DNA from: Candidatus Phocaeicola excrementigallinarum | Lineage (GTDB): Bacteria; Bacteroidota; Bacteroidia; Bacteroidales; Bacteroidaceae | Assembly (NCBI GenBank): GCA_019120125.1 | Contig: DWVR01000071.1 | Span: 1-32,530, forward strand | Direction of reading: 5' to 3' | Length of the DNA stretch: 32,530 nucleotides | Part shown: piece after piece, positions 22,924 through 29,971 of the stretch | Layout: the number at the start of each line of letters is the position of its first letter | Numbering within the stretch: position 1 is the stretch's first letter | Translations under genes and position numbers: made by a program | The notes under the pieces: generated by a model | Told to the model about the DNA's origin: nothing | What the model saw: the letters and a program-made list of their open reading frames with translations, nothing else | Database searches by the model: none

Positions 22924-24399
22924 ATGAAGTACGATGTGATTGTGGTCGGAAGCGGTCTTGGAGGGCTGGAGTGTGCCCATATCCTTGCCCGGAGCGGGCG
23001 GAGCGTGCTCGTGTTGGAAAAGGGGGCGCAGGCCGGAGGCTGTATGCAGAGCTATTGCCGGAAAGGAATGTGGTATGATACCGGATTCCACTATGTGGGA
23101 GGACTTGGCGAAGGCCAGTCGCTTCATTCCGCATTCCGTTGTCTGGGTTTGCTCCATTTGCCGTGGCAGCGTATGGACAGGCATTTCGACCGGGTGACCA
23201 TCGGGAACCGGACTTTTCCGTACGCGGAAGGCTTTGATGAGTTCGCCCGTACGTTGGCGGATTATTTTCCGGCCGAACGTCGTTCGCTTCAGGAGTATGC
23301 CGGTCTGCTTCGCCGTGCCGGAGAAGAACAATGGCTGGCTTTGGATCCGGCTTCCGGTGGTCTGGATTTCCTCTCTTTCATGTCCGATACAGGGGCTTAT
23401 CCTTATCTGAAGGAGAAATTCAGTGACCCTTTGCTGATAGATGTATTGAGCGGCACGTCCTTGAAAATGGAGTTGCGTAAAGAAACCCTTCCGTTGTTCA
23501 CCTTTGTGCATGGCAACAGCAGTTTTATTGAGAGCAGCTGGAGACTGAAAGGCGATGGAGCGCTGATTGTCCGTACGTTGGTGGACGGTATCCGTGAGTG
23601 CGGGGGAGAAGTCATCTGCCGTGCGGAAGTGGAAGAGCTGGTGGAGAAAGAGGGCCGTCTGGTGCAGGCCCGATGTACGGACGGAAGAGTATTCGAAGGG
23701 GATGTCTTTGTGAGCGATGTGCATCCGGCCGTCACTTGCGACTGGGTGAAACAGAGCGGGCGGATAAAGAAAGTGTTCCGCAACCGGATGAACCGTCTGG
23801 AGAACACGTTCGGAATGTGTACGGTTTCGCTCCGCATCAAGCCCCATTCGCTTCCCTATTTCAACTGCAACCGGTATGTGTACCGCAAGTCCGGAGTCTG
23901 GACATTCTATCTGGAGGAGGATTCTGTGGGAGGAGTACTGGTGAGTTGCCGGATTCCTGATGACGATAGCGGTTATACCCGTCAGGTAGATTTGCTCACT
24001 CCGATGCGCTGGGCACAATGTGACGCATGGGCATCGACTACGGTGGGCCGGAGAGGGGAGGATTATGTGAGGATGAAGGAACGTATGGCCGATGAGTGCG
24101 TGTGCCTGGCGGAAGGGGTGATTCCCGGACTTCGGGAGATGGTGGAGGAGCATTATGTGAGCACGCCCCTGACTTACCGGGACTATACGTCCGCTCCTGA
24201 AGGCTCTGCCTACGGCGTGCGCAAGGATTTCAACGCACCGCTCCTGACGATGCTTTCGCCCCATACGCCGATTCCCAATCTGTTGCTGACAGGGCAGAAC
24301 CTGATGTTGCACGGGCTTCATGGAGTCACGATGACGGCATTCCTGACCTGTGCGGAGATTCTGGGACGGGAGAAAATACGAAAACTGATTGAAAATTAA
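22924..24399 (+). CDS. FAD-dependent oxidoreductase, CrtI/RetSat-like
   Basis: This 491-aa flavoprotein begins MKYDVIVVGSGLGGLECAHI, with the dinucleotide-binding loop G9-S-G11-L-G-G14, then LVLEKGAQAGGCMQSY. The latter is the usual second FAD motif of phytoene desaturases and retinol saturases. The C-terminal stretch PNLLLTGQNLMLHGLHGVTMTAFLTCAEI is the conserved FAD-closing motif of that superfamily. Members add or remove hydrogen across conjugated polyenes or isomerise them. In this operon the substrate is probably an unsaturated acyl chain or its product. No transmembrane segment is evident, though membrane association is common. GGAGG (22914-22918) lies 5 nt before ATG 22924; a GTG at 22918 sits inside it and is less likely. 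Confidence 0.88.
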   Translation: MKYDVIVVGSGLGGLECAHILARSGRSVLVLEKGAQAGGCMQSYCRKGMWYDTGFHYVGGLGEGQSLHSAFRCLGLLHLPWQRMDRHFDRVTIGNRTFPYAEGFDEFARTLADYFPAERRSLQEYAGLLRRAGEEQWLALDPASGGLDFLSFMSDTGAYPYLKEKFSDPLLIDVLSGTSLKMELRKETLPLFTFVHGNSSFIESSWRLKGDGALIVRTLVDGIRECGGEVICRAEVEELVEKEGRLVQARCTDGRVFEGDVFVSDVHPAVTCDWVKQSGRIKKVFRNRMNRLENTFGMCTVSLRIKPHSLPYFNCNRYVYRKSGVWTFYLEEDSVGGVLVSCRIPDDDSGYTRQVDLLTPMRWAQCDAWASTTVGRRGEDYVRMKERMADECVCLAEGVIPGLREMVEEHYVSTPLTYRDYTSAPEGSAYGVRKDFNAPLLTMLSPHTPIPNLLLTGQNLMLHGLHGVTMTAFLTCAEILGREKIRKLIEN

Positions 24400-24422
24400 A
24401 TCTTTTAAAGAACACAAAAATC

Positions 24423-25151
24423 ATGAAATATGCGTTGGTGACAGGAGGCAGCCGGGGAATAGGCCGGGCTGTCTGCATCAAACTGGCTCAGATGGGATAT
24501 CAGATTCTCATCAACTATGCGAGCCGTACGGATGAAGCGGAAAAGACGCTTGAACTGGTCCGTCAGGCGGGACAGGACGGAGAGTTGCTGAAATTTGACG
24601 TGAGCGACGCCAGGAAGACCTTGGAGGCACTTGAGGCATGGGGAGACGCACACCCCGACGAATATATCGAGGTGCTGGTCAACAATGCCGGAATCCGCCG
24701 GGACAACATCATGGCTTTGATGCCCGAAGAGGACTGGCGCCGTGTGCTCGACATCACTCTCGACGGGTTCTATAACGTGACCCAGTCTTTGCTGCAGCCC
24801 ATGATGTTCCATAAATATGGGCGCATTGTGAACATGGCCAGTGTGAGCGGTCTGAAAGGATTGCCGGGACAGGTGAACTATTCGGCGGCCAAGGGAGGCC
24901 TCATTGCGGCGACCAAGGCCTTGGCGCAGGAAGTGGCCCGTAAGAACGTCACGGTCAATGCGGTGGCTCCGGGATTCATCAAGACCGACATGGTGGAGGG
25001 ACTTGATGAGGCGGCGCTGAAGAAAACCATTCCGGCCAACCGTTTCGGAACGCCGGAAGAGGTGGCCGAACTGGTAGGTTTTCTGGTATCGCCCCATGCC
25101 GGATACATCACGGGCAATGTCGTTTCAATCAACGGAGGGCTTTATACGTGA
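24423..25151 (+). CDS. 3-ketoacyl-ACP reductase (FabG/ApeQ-like SDR)
   Basis: This 242-aa short-chain dehydrogenase has VTGGSRGIGRA (6-16) for NADP(H), NNAG (87-90), Ser140/Ser142 in NMASVSG, and Tyr153 and Lys157 in NYSAAKGG. NAVAPGFIKTDMV near residue 180 is typical of FabG. By hand alignment, the fourth member of the catalytic tetrad (Asn in FabG) appears to be Thr112 in DITLDGFYN. It should reduce 3-ketoacyl-ACP in each cycle. The gene lies 23 bp after the flavoprotein gene. Its stop overlaps the next start as GTGA. Confidence 0.9.
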   Translation: MKYALVTGGSRGIGRAVCIKLAQMGYQILINYASRTDEAEKTLELVRQAGQDGELLKFDVSDARKTLEALEAWGDAHPDEYIEVLVNNAGIRRDNIMALMPEEDWRRVLDITLDGFYNVTQSLLQPMMFHKYGRIVNMASVSGLKGLPGQVNYSAAKGGLIAATKALAQEVARKNVTVNAVAPGFIKTDMVEGLDEAALKKTIPANRFGTPEEVAELVGFLVSPHAGYITGNVVSINGGLYT

Positions 25152-25585
25152 AAACGCTGGAGGATATCTGTCGGGTGCCGGTCAGGTTCAGTGAAATCGA
25201 TTCCATGCGGAGGGTGTGGCACGGCTCTTTCGTGACCTACTTTGAGGACGGGCGCGAGTCGTTCGGACGCCGTTATCCCGGAATCGGTTATGCCGATATG
25301 CAGCGTGAAGGTATCTATGCACCGGTTTACGACCTCCATGTAAGGTATCTGGCCCCCCTGGCGCTCAATGACAGGGCGGTAATCCATACGACGTATGTCT
25401 ATAAACCGGGCGCACGGCTTGACTATCATTTCCGGGTGTTCAGGGAAAGCGACGGAGCACTGTGCGCGGAAGGAGAGACCGTGCAGCTTTTCATTGACGG
25501 GCAAGGGGAGCTGATGTTGGACAAACCCGATTATTTCCGGGAATGGCAGAAGAGATATCTGTCGTTGCCGGAGGAGGAATTATAA
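25148..25585 (+). CDS. Hotdog acyl-ACP/CoA thioesterase (YbgC-like)
   Basis: This 145-aa single hotdog domain resembles the 4HBT/YbgC group. RFSEIDSMRRVWHGSFVTYFEDGRESF aligns with the YbgC pattern, so Asp18 is the likely catalytic residue. It would release the finished chain from the carrier protein, like ApeK in aryl-polyene clusters. The GTG start at 25148 overlaps the previous stop codon (GTGA), so coupling is likely; no nearby ATG fits the domain. The gene ends 12 bp before the CDP-alcohol phosphatidyltransferase gene. Confidence 0.83.
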   Translation: MKTLEDICRVPVRFSEIDSMRRVWHGSFVTYFEDGRESFGRRYPGIGYADMQREGIYAPVYDLHVRYLAPLALNDRAVIHTTYVYKPGARLDYHFRVFRESDGALCAEGETVQLFIDGQGELMLDKPDYFREWQKRYLSLPEEEL

Positions 25586-25597
25586 AACAAGTCTGTT

Positions 25598-26587
25598 ATG
25601 TCGAAAGAGAATGTAAAATCCACTTATAAGTCGGACGATACGGAGGAGTGGCTCGACCGGGTATGGACACGCCCCATCGGTTATTGGTGGGCCCGTCTGT
25701 TTGAACGGATGAATGTCCATCCCAATACGGTGACCGTCGTGTCGATGATTATCGGAGCAGGCTCGTCCGTGTTTTTCGCCCATGGCTCCTATCGCACGGA
25801 GGGAACGGAAGGACTGCTGTATAATGTGATAGCCGTCCTGCTGCTGGCATGGGCCAATTTCTATGACAGTGCCGACGGGCAATTGGCGCGCATGACGGGG
25901 AAAAAGACGCGGCTCGGCCGTATCTTGGACGGTGCGGCCAGTGAGGTATGGTTCATCCCGATCTATCTTTCCCTCGTCTACCGCTTCTTTGTACATCATG
26001 CGTGGGAATTCCAGTGGCTGGGTATTGAAGACACTCCCCGGAACGCGTGGGCCGCTACCTTGGTGTTGTTGGCTTTCGTGCTCTATTCGGGCTTTGTCTG
26101 CCATAGCCGTCAGTGCGGCATTGCCGATTACTACAGGCAGATTCACCTTTTTTTCCTGAAAGGAGAGGCTGGAAGTGAACTGGACAATTCGGTGCAGCAA
26201 CAAAAACTGTATGACGAAACCCCTTGGAAAGGCAATTTCCTCTGGAAGGCGTTTCTGAAGACATACGTCAATTATACGAGGACGCAGGAAAGTCAGACTC
26301 CGGACTTCCAGCGGCTGATGGGGATGTTGCGTGAGAAATATGGGGCAACGGAGAACATTCCCCAGTCGTTCCGTGACCGGTTCCGCACACTTTCCCTTCC
26401 CCTGATGAAGTGGACGAATATCCTGACGTTCAACACACGCGCCCTTGTGCTGTATGCCGTTTGTCTGGCCGACCTTCCATGGCTGTATTTTGTATTTGAG
26501 ATTGTCGTCATGTCGGCTCTCTGCCGGTATATGAAAATGAAGCACGAACGTTTTTGCAGAGAACTCTGTGACGAAATGAAAGATTGA
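25598..26587 (+). CDS. CDP-alcohol phosphatidyltransferase family protein (copy 2)
   Basis: This 329-aa membrane protein is a close paralogue of the product at 11428. The motif is FYDSADGQLARMTGKKTRLG: D90-x2-D93-G-x2-A-R-x8-G107-x3-D111. The last acidic residue appears as Glu at x4 (E116) instead of Asp at x3. Shared blocks include CHSRQCGIADYYRQIHLFFLKG, TPDFQR and LPLMKWTNILTFNTRA. It should transfer a CDP-linked phospho-alcohol to an acceptor in the inner membrane. Its place directly after the thioesterase gene suggests that the chain made by this operon ends up in a phospholipid-like product. The Glu change may alter the acceptor or reduce activity. It is followed by a palindromic repeat and the DUF5686 gene. 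Confidence 0.83.
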   Translation: MSKENVKSTYKSDDTEEWLDRVWTRPIGYWWARLFERMNVHPNTVTVVSMIIGAGSSVFFAHGSYRTEGTEGLLYNVIAVLLLAWANFYDSADGQLARMTGKKTRLGRILDGAASEVWFIPIYLSLVYRFFVHHAWEFQWLGIEDTPRNAWAATLVLLAFVLYSGFVCHSRQCGIADYYRQIHLFFLKGEAGSELDNSVQQQKLYDETPWKGNFLWKAFLKTYVNYTRTQESQTPDFQRLMGMLREKYGATENIPQSFRDRFRTLSLPLMKWTNILTFNTRALVLYAVCLADLPWLYFVFEIVVMSALCRYMKMKHERFCRELCDEMKD

Positions 26588-26601
26588 TTTTTTTAGATTG
26601 G

Positions 26602-26659
26602 GCGCAGAGACGCGGAGAATCAACAGGAGTGTTGACGTTTAGGCTCTGTATCTCTGCGC
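26602..26659. repeat. 9-bp inverted repeat, element B
   Basis: GCGCAGAGA (26602-26610) and TCTCTGCGC (26651-26659) are exact reverse complements. A nested 5-bp stem, TCAAC (26620-26624) with GTTGA (26631-26635), lies inside. Sequence and size resemble the element at 17419-17474, in the same orientation: both have GAGACGCGGA at the left, TTAGGC in the loop and CTTA at the right end. It sits between copy 2 of the phosphatidyltransferase and the DUF5686 gene and could attenuate read-through. Confidence 0.55.
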
Positions 26660-26689
26660 TTAATTTGAACACATAAATCCTATTGCTGA

Positions 26690-29245
26690 ATGAAAACCAG
26701 AATATTAAGTTTGCTTGTTTCTTTGTGTATGGTGTCAGCCGTCTGCGGACAGACCACACTTGTCAAGGGTATCGTGACCGATTCGATAAGTGGGGAGACT
26801 CTGCCCTACGCCTCCGTGTTGCTTGAAGGGACGGACAGCGGTGCCATGACAGATGACAACGGCCGGTTTTCATTCTCTACCTCCAGGAAGAACACGGTGC
26901 TTGAGGTGTCTTATTTGGGTTATGACCCGAAGAAAGTGAAAATTTCATTGGGAAAGACGAACAATCTGGACATCCGTCTGGTGCCTTCGGACATTGTTCT
27001 GAATGAAGTTGTGATCAAGCCGAGGCGTGAGAAATACCGGAGGCGTGACAATCCCGCGGTACGTTTCGTGCGTAAGGTGATTGACACGCGTGACAAGCAT
27101 GCTCCGTCCAATCATGAGTATTTCAGCTACGACCAGTATGAAAAGATTGTCTTTGCCGTGAATGACTATGTGCCCAAGAAGAAGAAAGACGGGAAGCCCG
27201 GCAAGTTCGATTTTCTGGCCGATTTTGTCGATACACTCGAAATTGGCACCACCGTACTTCCCGTGTCCGAAAAGGAGAAGATACAGACCGTCTATTTCCG
27301 TAAATCCCCCAAATCAGAGAAACGGTTGGTGAAGGCCACCCAGTCGGCCGGTGTGGACGAGGTGTTTTCACGCGACGGAATCCAGCAGTTTCTGGATGAG
27401 GCGTTTCAGGAAGTGGACATTTTCCAGAACAACATACCGTTGTTCCTCCAGCGTTTTGTCAGTCCCTTGTCGACCATCGGGCCGGCATTCTATAAATATT
27501 ATCTGCTCGACACGTTGCAGGTGGAGGGCAAGCCGGTAGTGGATTTGGGCTTTGTGCCCTTCAATTCCGAATCGTTCGGGTTTACCGGCCATTTGTTCGT
27601 GCCGCTTGATTCCACCTATTTCGTGCAGAAAGCCATCCTGAACGTGCCGAAGGACATCAATCTGAATTTCGTGTCACAGATGACCATCGAGCAGACCTTT
27701 GAACGTGCTCCGGACAGCACGCGTATCATCACGAAAGATGATATCCGGATGAACTTCAAGCTGACCGAGAAATCGAAGGGATTCTATGCCCAGCGTCTGA
27801 ATGTGTACCGGAACCAGTCGTTCGAGAAGCCGGATTCCCTGCATTTGCCTGTTTTCGACGAGAGTGCGCCGGTCATCACTCTGGACGAGGCTTACAAGCG
27901 GGATGATGAGTATTGGGCATCCCATCGTCCGGAAGAAATGAAAAAGAAGAATCCGAATTCCGTGGCGAAACTCATGGCGAAACTTCGTTCCGTTCCGGTC
28001 TTCTATTATACGGAGAAGTTGATTTCGATACTGGTGTCCGGATACATCCCGACCGACAAGAATCCGGAGAAGAACAAGTTTGATTTGGGACCGATGAACA
28101 GTACCATCAACGGAAACGCCATTGAGGGCGCACGTTTCCGTGTGGGAGGAGGGACCACGCCCAAATTCCACAAGAACTGGTTTCTGGAAGGGTATGCGGC
28201 ATACGGGACAAAAGACCGCAAGATGAAATATGACGCACTGGTGGAATATTCGTTCAACGACCGCAGGGATTTCCGTCTGGAATTTCCGATGCACTCGCTC
28301 CGTCTGGAGTATATGTACGACATCAATAAGCTGGGACAGAACTACATGTATACCAGCAAGGACAATGTGATGCTGGCCATCCGACGGAAAAAAGACACGA
28401 GAGCCACTTATTTGAGAAAGGGCGAGTTGACTTATACCCGTGAGCACTACAACGGTATCTCATACGGTGCGGTTATCCGCAACTTCCGGGAGTATGCTAC
28501 CGAATATGCGGAGTTCAACTGTATCCATGCCGATGGAAGCGTGACTCCCGTGAGCCATTATGACATGACGGAACTGGAACTGAAGTTCCGCTACGGCAAG
28601 GACGAAAGGTTTTATCAGACACGCACGCAACGGGTCCCCATCACTTATGACGCGCTGATATTCAATCTCAGTCATGTGATGGCAAAGAAAGGGTTGCTGG
28701 GGTCCACGTTCAACTACCATCGTACGGAAGTGGGTATGCAGAAACGTTTCTGGTTTTCCGCGTTCGGTTATGCCGACCTGATTCTGAAGGGTGGAAAGGT
28801 ATGGAGCAAAGTGCCCTATTCGCTGTTGATCATTCCCAATGCCAACCTGACCTATACGATCCAGCCTGAGGCCTATACCAACATGAACGCCATGGAGTTC
28901 ATCAATGATGAATATCTGTCGTGGGACTTGACTTACTATTTGAACGGAAACCTGTTCAACCGCATTCCCCTTGTCAAGAAGCTGAAATGGAGGGAAGTGT
29001 TCTGCTTCCGGGGCCTGTGGGGACATCTTACCGATAAGAACAATCCGATGAAGAATGGGGAAGGACTCTATGCTTTTCCGGCCGGATCCACCACGATGGG
29101 AAAAACACCTTACATGGAAGTCAGCGTAGGTATTGAGAACATCTTCAAGTTTCTCCGTCTCGACTATGTGTGGCGTCTGAACTACCTTGACAATCCGAAT
29201 ATCCAACGGAGGGGAGTGCGTGCCACCATGCGCCTGTCGTTCTGA
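26690..29245 (+). CDS. CarboxypepD_reg / DUF5686 outer-membrane protein
   Basis: This 851-aa protein starts with a Sec signal peptide (MKTRILSLLVSLCMVSAVCG, cleavage before Gln21). A carboxypeptidase-D regulatory-like beta-sandwich follows (about 26-105; VKGIVTDSISGETLPYASVLL, then DDNGRFSF). The long remainder matches, in my judgement, the DUF5686 family: a linker with KPRREKYRRRDNPAVRFVRKVI, then many amphipathic strands ending in the terminal aromatic RATMRLSF typical of outer-membrane beta-barrels. It lacks a TonB plug domain, so it is not a standard SusC-type receptor. Function unknown; the family is common in Bacteroidetes. It follows the lipid operon on the same strand after a 102-bp gap with a palindromic repeat, so co-transcription is possible. 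Confidence 0.85.
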   Translation: MKTRILSLLVSLCMVSAVCGQTTLVKGIVTDSISGETLPYASVLLEGTDSGAMTDDNGRFSFSTSRKNTVLEVSYLGYDPKKVKISLGKTNNLDIRLVPSDIVLNEVVIKPRREKYRRRDNPAVRFVRKVIDTRDKHAPSNHEYFSYDQYEKIVFAVNDYVPKKKKDGKPGKFDFLADFVDTLEIGTTVLPVSEKEKIQTVYFRKSPKSEKRLVKATQSAGVDEVFSRDGIQQFLDEAFQEVDIFQNNIPLFLQRFVSPLSTIGPAFYKYYLLDTLQVEGKPVVDLGFVPFNSESFGFTGHLFVPLDSTYFVQKAILNVPKDINLNFVSQMTIEQTFERAPDSTRIITKDDIRMNFKLTEKSKGFYAQRLNVYRNQSFEKPDSLHLPVFDESAPVITLDEAYKRDDEYWASHRPEEMKKKNPNSVAKLMAKLRSVPVFYYTEKLISILVSGYIPTDKNPEKNKFDLGPMNSTINGNAIEGARFRVGGGTTPKFHKNWFLEGYAAYGTKDRKMKYDALVEYSFNDRRDFRLEFPMHSLRLEYMYDINKLGQNYMYTSKDNVMLAIRRKKDTRATYLRKGELTYTREHYNGISYGAVIRNFREYATEYAEFNCIHADGSVTPVSHYDMTELELKFRYGKDERFYQTRTQRVPITYDALIFNLSHVMAKKGLLGSTFNYHRTEVGMQKRFWFSAFGYADLILKGGKVWSKVPYSLLIIPNANLTYTIQPEAYTNMNAMEFINDEYLSWDLTYYLNGNLFNRIPLVKKLKWREVFCFRGLWGHLTDKNNPMKNGEGLYAFPAGSTTMGKTPYMEVSVGIENIFKFLRLDYVWRLNYLDNPNIQRRGVRATMRLSF

Positions 29246-29265
29246 CGGATTTTGCGGGCGTGGTT

Positions 29266-29296
29266 TTTGTCTGTCGCGTGATTTTTTCTATCTTCG
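29266..29296 (+). promoter_or_regulatory. Promoter candidate for the CAT-like gene
   Basis: TTTG (29266-29269), a 19-nt spacer and TATCTTCG (29289-29296) match the Bacteroidetes pattern with one mismatch in the -7 box. The ATG at 29311 is 14 nt beyond it. This suggests the gene has its own promoter and supports ATG 29311 over the ATG at 29260, which lies upstream of the promoter. Confidence 0.55.
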
Positions 29297-29310
29297 CCGG
29301 AAAAAGGATT

Positions 29311-29964
29311 ATGAAGAGTCTTTTTCACGTCATAGACAGATCCACGTGGGAGCGGAGTGTATATTTCGATTATTATTATACTCAGATCAAGTGCAAGTAC
29401 AATCTGAACGCGAATCTTGACATCACCCACCTTGTGGCAGGGCAAAAAGCGCGGAACCTCCGCTTTTTCCCGGTAATGCTTTATGTCATCATGAAGGCGG
29501 TCAACCAGAACAAGGAGTTTCGGATGAGCTTCAACGGGAATGGAGAATTGGGCTGGTGGGAGGAGGTCGTGCCGTGCTATACTTTGTTCCATCCGGAGAC
29601 CAAGACTTTTACGGACATCTGGAGTGAGTACAGTGGGGATCTCGATACGTTCTACCGGACGGTGGTAGTTGACATGGAACGCTATCGTAATGTGACGGGT
29701 GTCATCAAGGCACGTCCCGGCCAGCCCGCCAACTTCTGTCCCGTGTCATGTTTGCCATGGCTGAGTTATACTGCCTTTGCCCAGGACACCTATACGGAGA
29801 GCAAGCTTCTCTTTCCTCTCATCAAGTTCGGGAAATATTTCGAGACTGGCGGTCGGATCCAGATACCTGTTTCTGTATTCGTCAGCCATGCCGTAGCCGA
29901 CGGGTATCATACGTGCAAACTTATCAATGATATGCAGGAGATTGCGGAACATTGCTTTCGTTAG
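29311..29964 (+). CDS. CAT-like acyltransferase (type A fold)
   Basis: This 217-aa protein has the size and layout of type A chloramphenicol acetyltransferases: HVIDRSTWERSVYFDYY near the start, FFPVMLYVIMKAVNQNKEFR (52-71), and the catalytic PVSVFVSHAVADGYHTCKLI with His193 and Asp197. The classical enzyme reads HHAVCDG at this place; here it is SHAVADG. Many Bacteroidetes carry such chromosomal homologues without known resistance, so the acyl acceptor is open and resistance should not be assumed. The gene has its own promoter candidate and converges with the RluA gene, with 7 bp between the stop codons. Confidence 0.82.
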   Translation: MKSLFHVIDRSTWERSVYFDYYYTQIKCKYNLNANLDITHLVAGQKARNLRFFPVMLYVIMKAVNQNKEFRMSFNGNGELGWWEEVVPCYTLFHPETKTFTDIWSEYSGDLDTFYRTVVVDMERYRNVTGVIKARPGQPANFCPVSCLPWLSYTAFAQDTYTESKLLFPLIKFGKYFETGGRIQIPVSVFVSHAVADGYHTCKLINDMQEIAEHCFR

Positions 29965-29971
29965 AGGGAAT

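Noticed and set aside
22849-24417. Long minus-strand frame antisense to the FAD oxidoreductase
   Set aside because: Low-complexity His/Ser/Arg-rich translation; the + strand gene has clear FAD motifs and a good ribosome-binding site.
19334-26587. Calling the operon a complete aryl-polyene or flexirubin cluster
   Set aside because: No aromatic starter enzymes, chain-length factor, MMPL exporter or LolA-like protein are present within the bounded operon; only the core synthase matches.
29311-29964. Antibiotic resistance gene cat
   Set aside because: Only the fold and catalytic His are visible; many chromosomal homologues are not resistance genes, and nothing mobile surrounds it.
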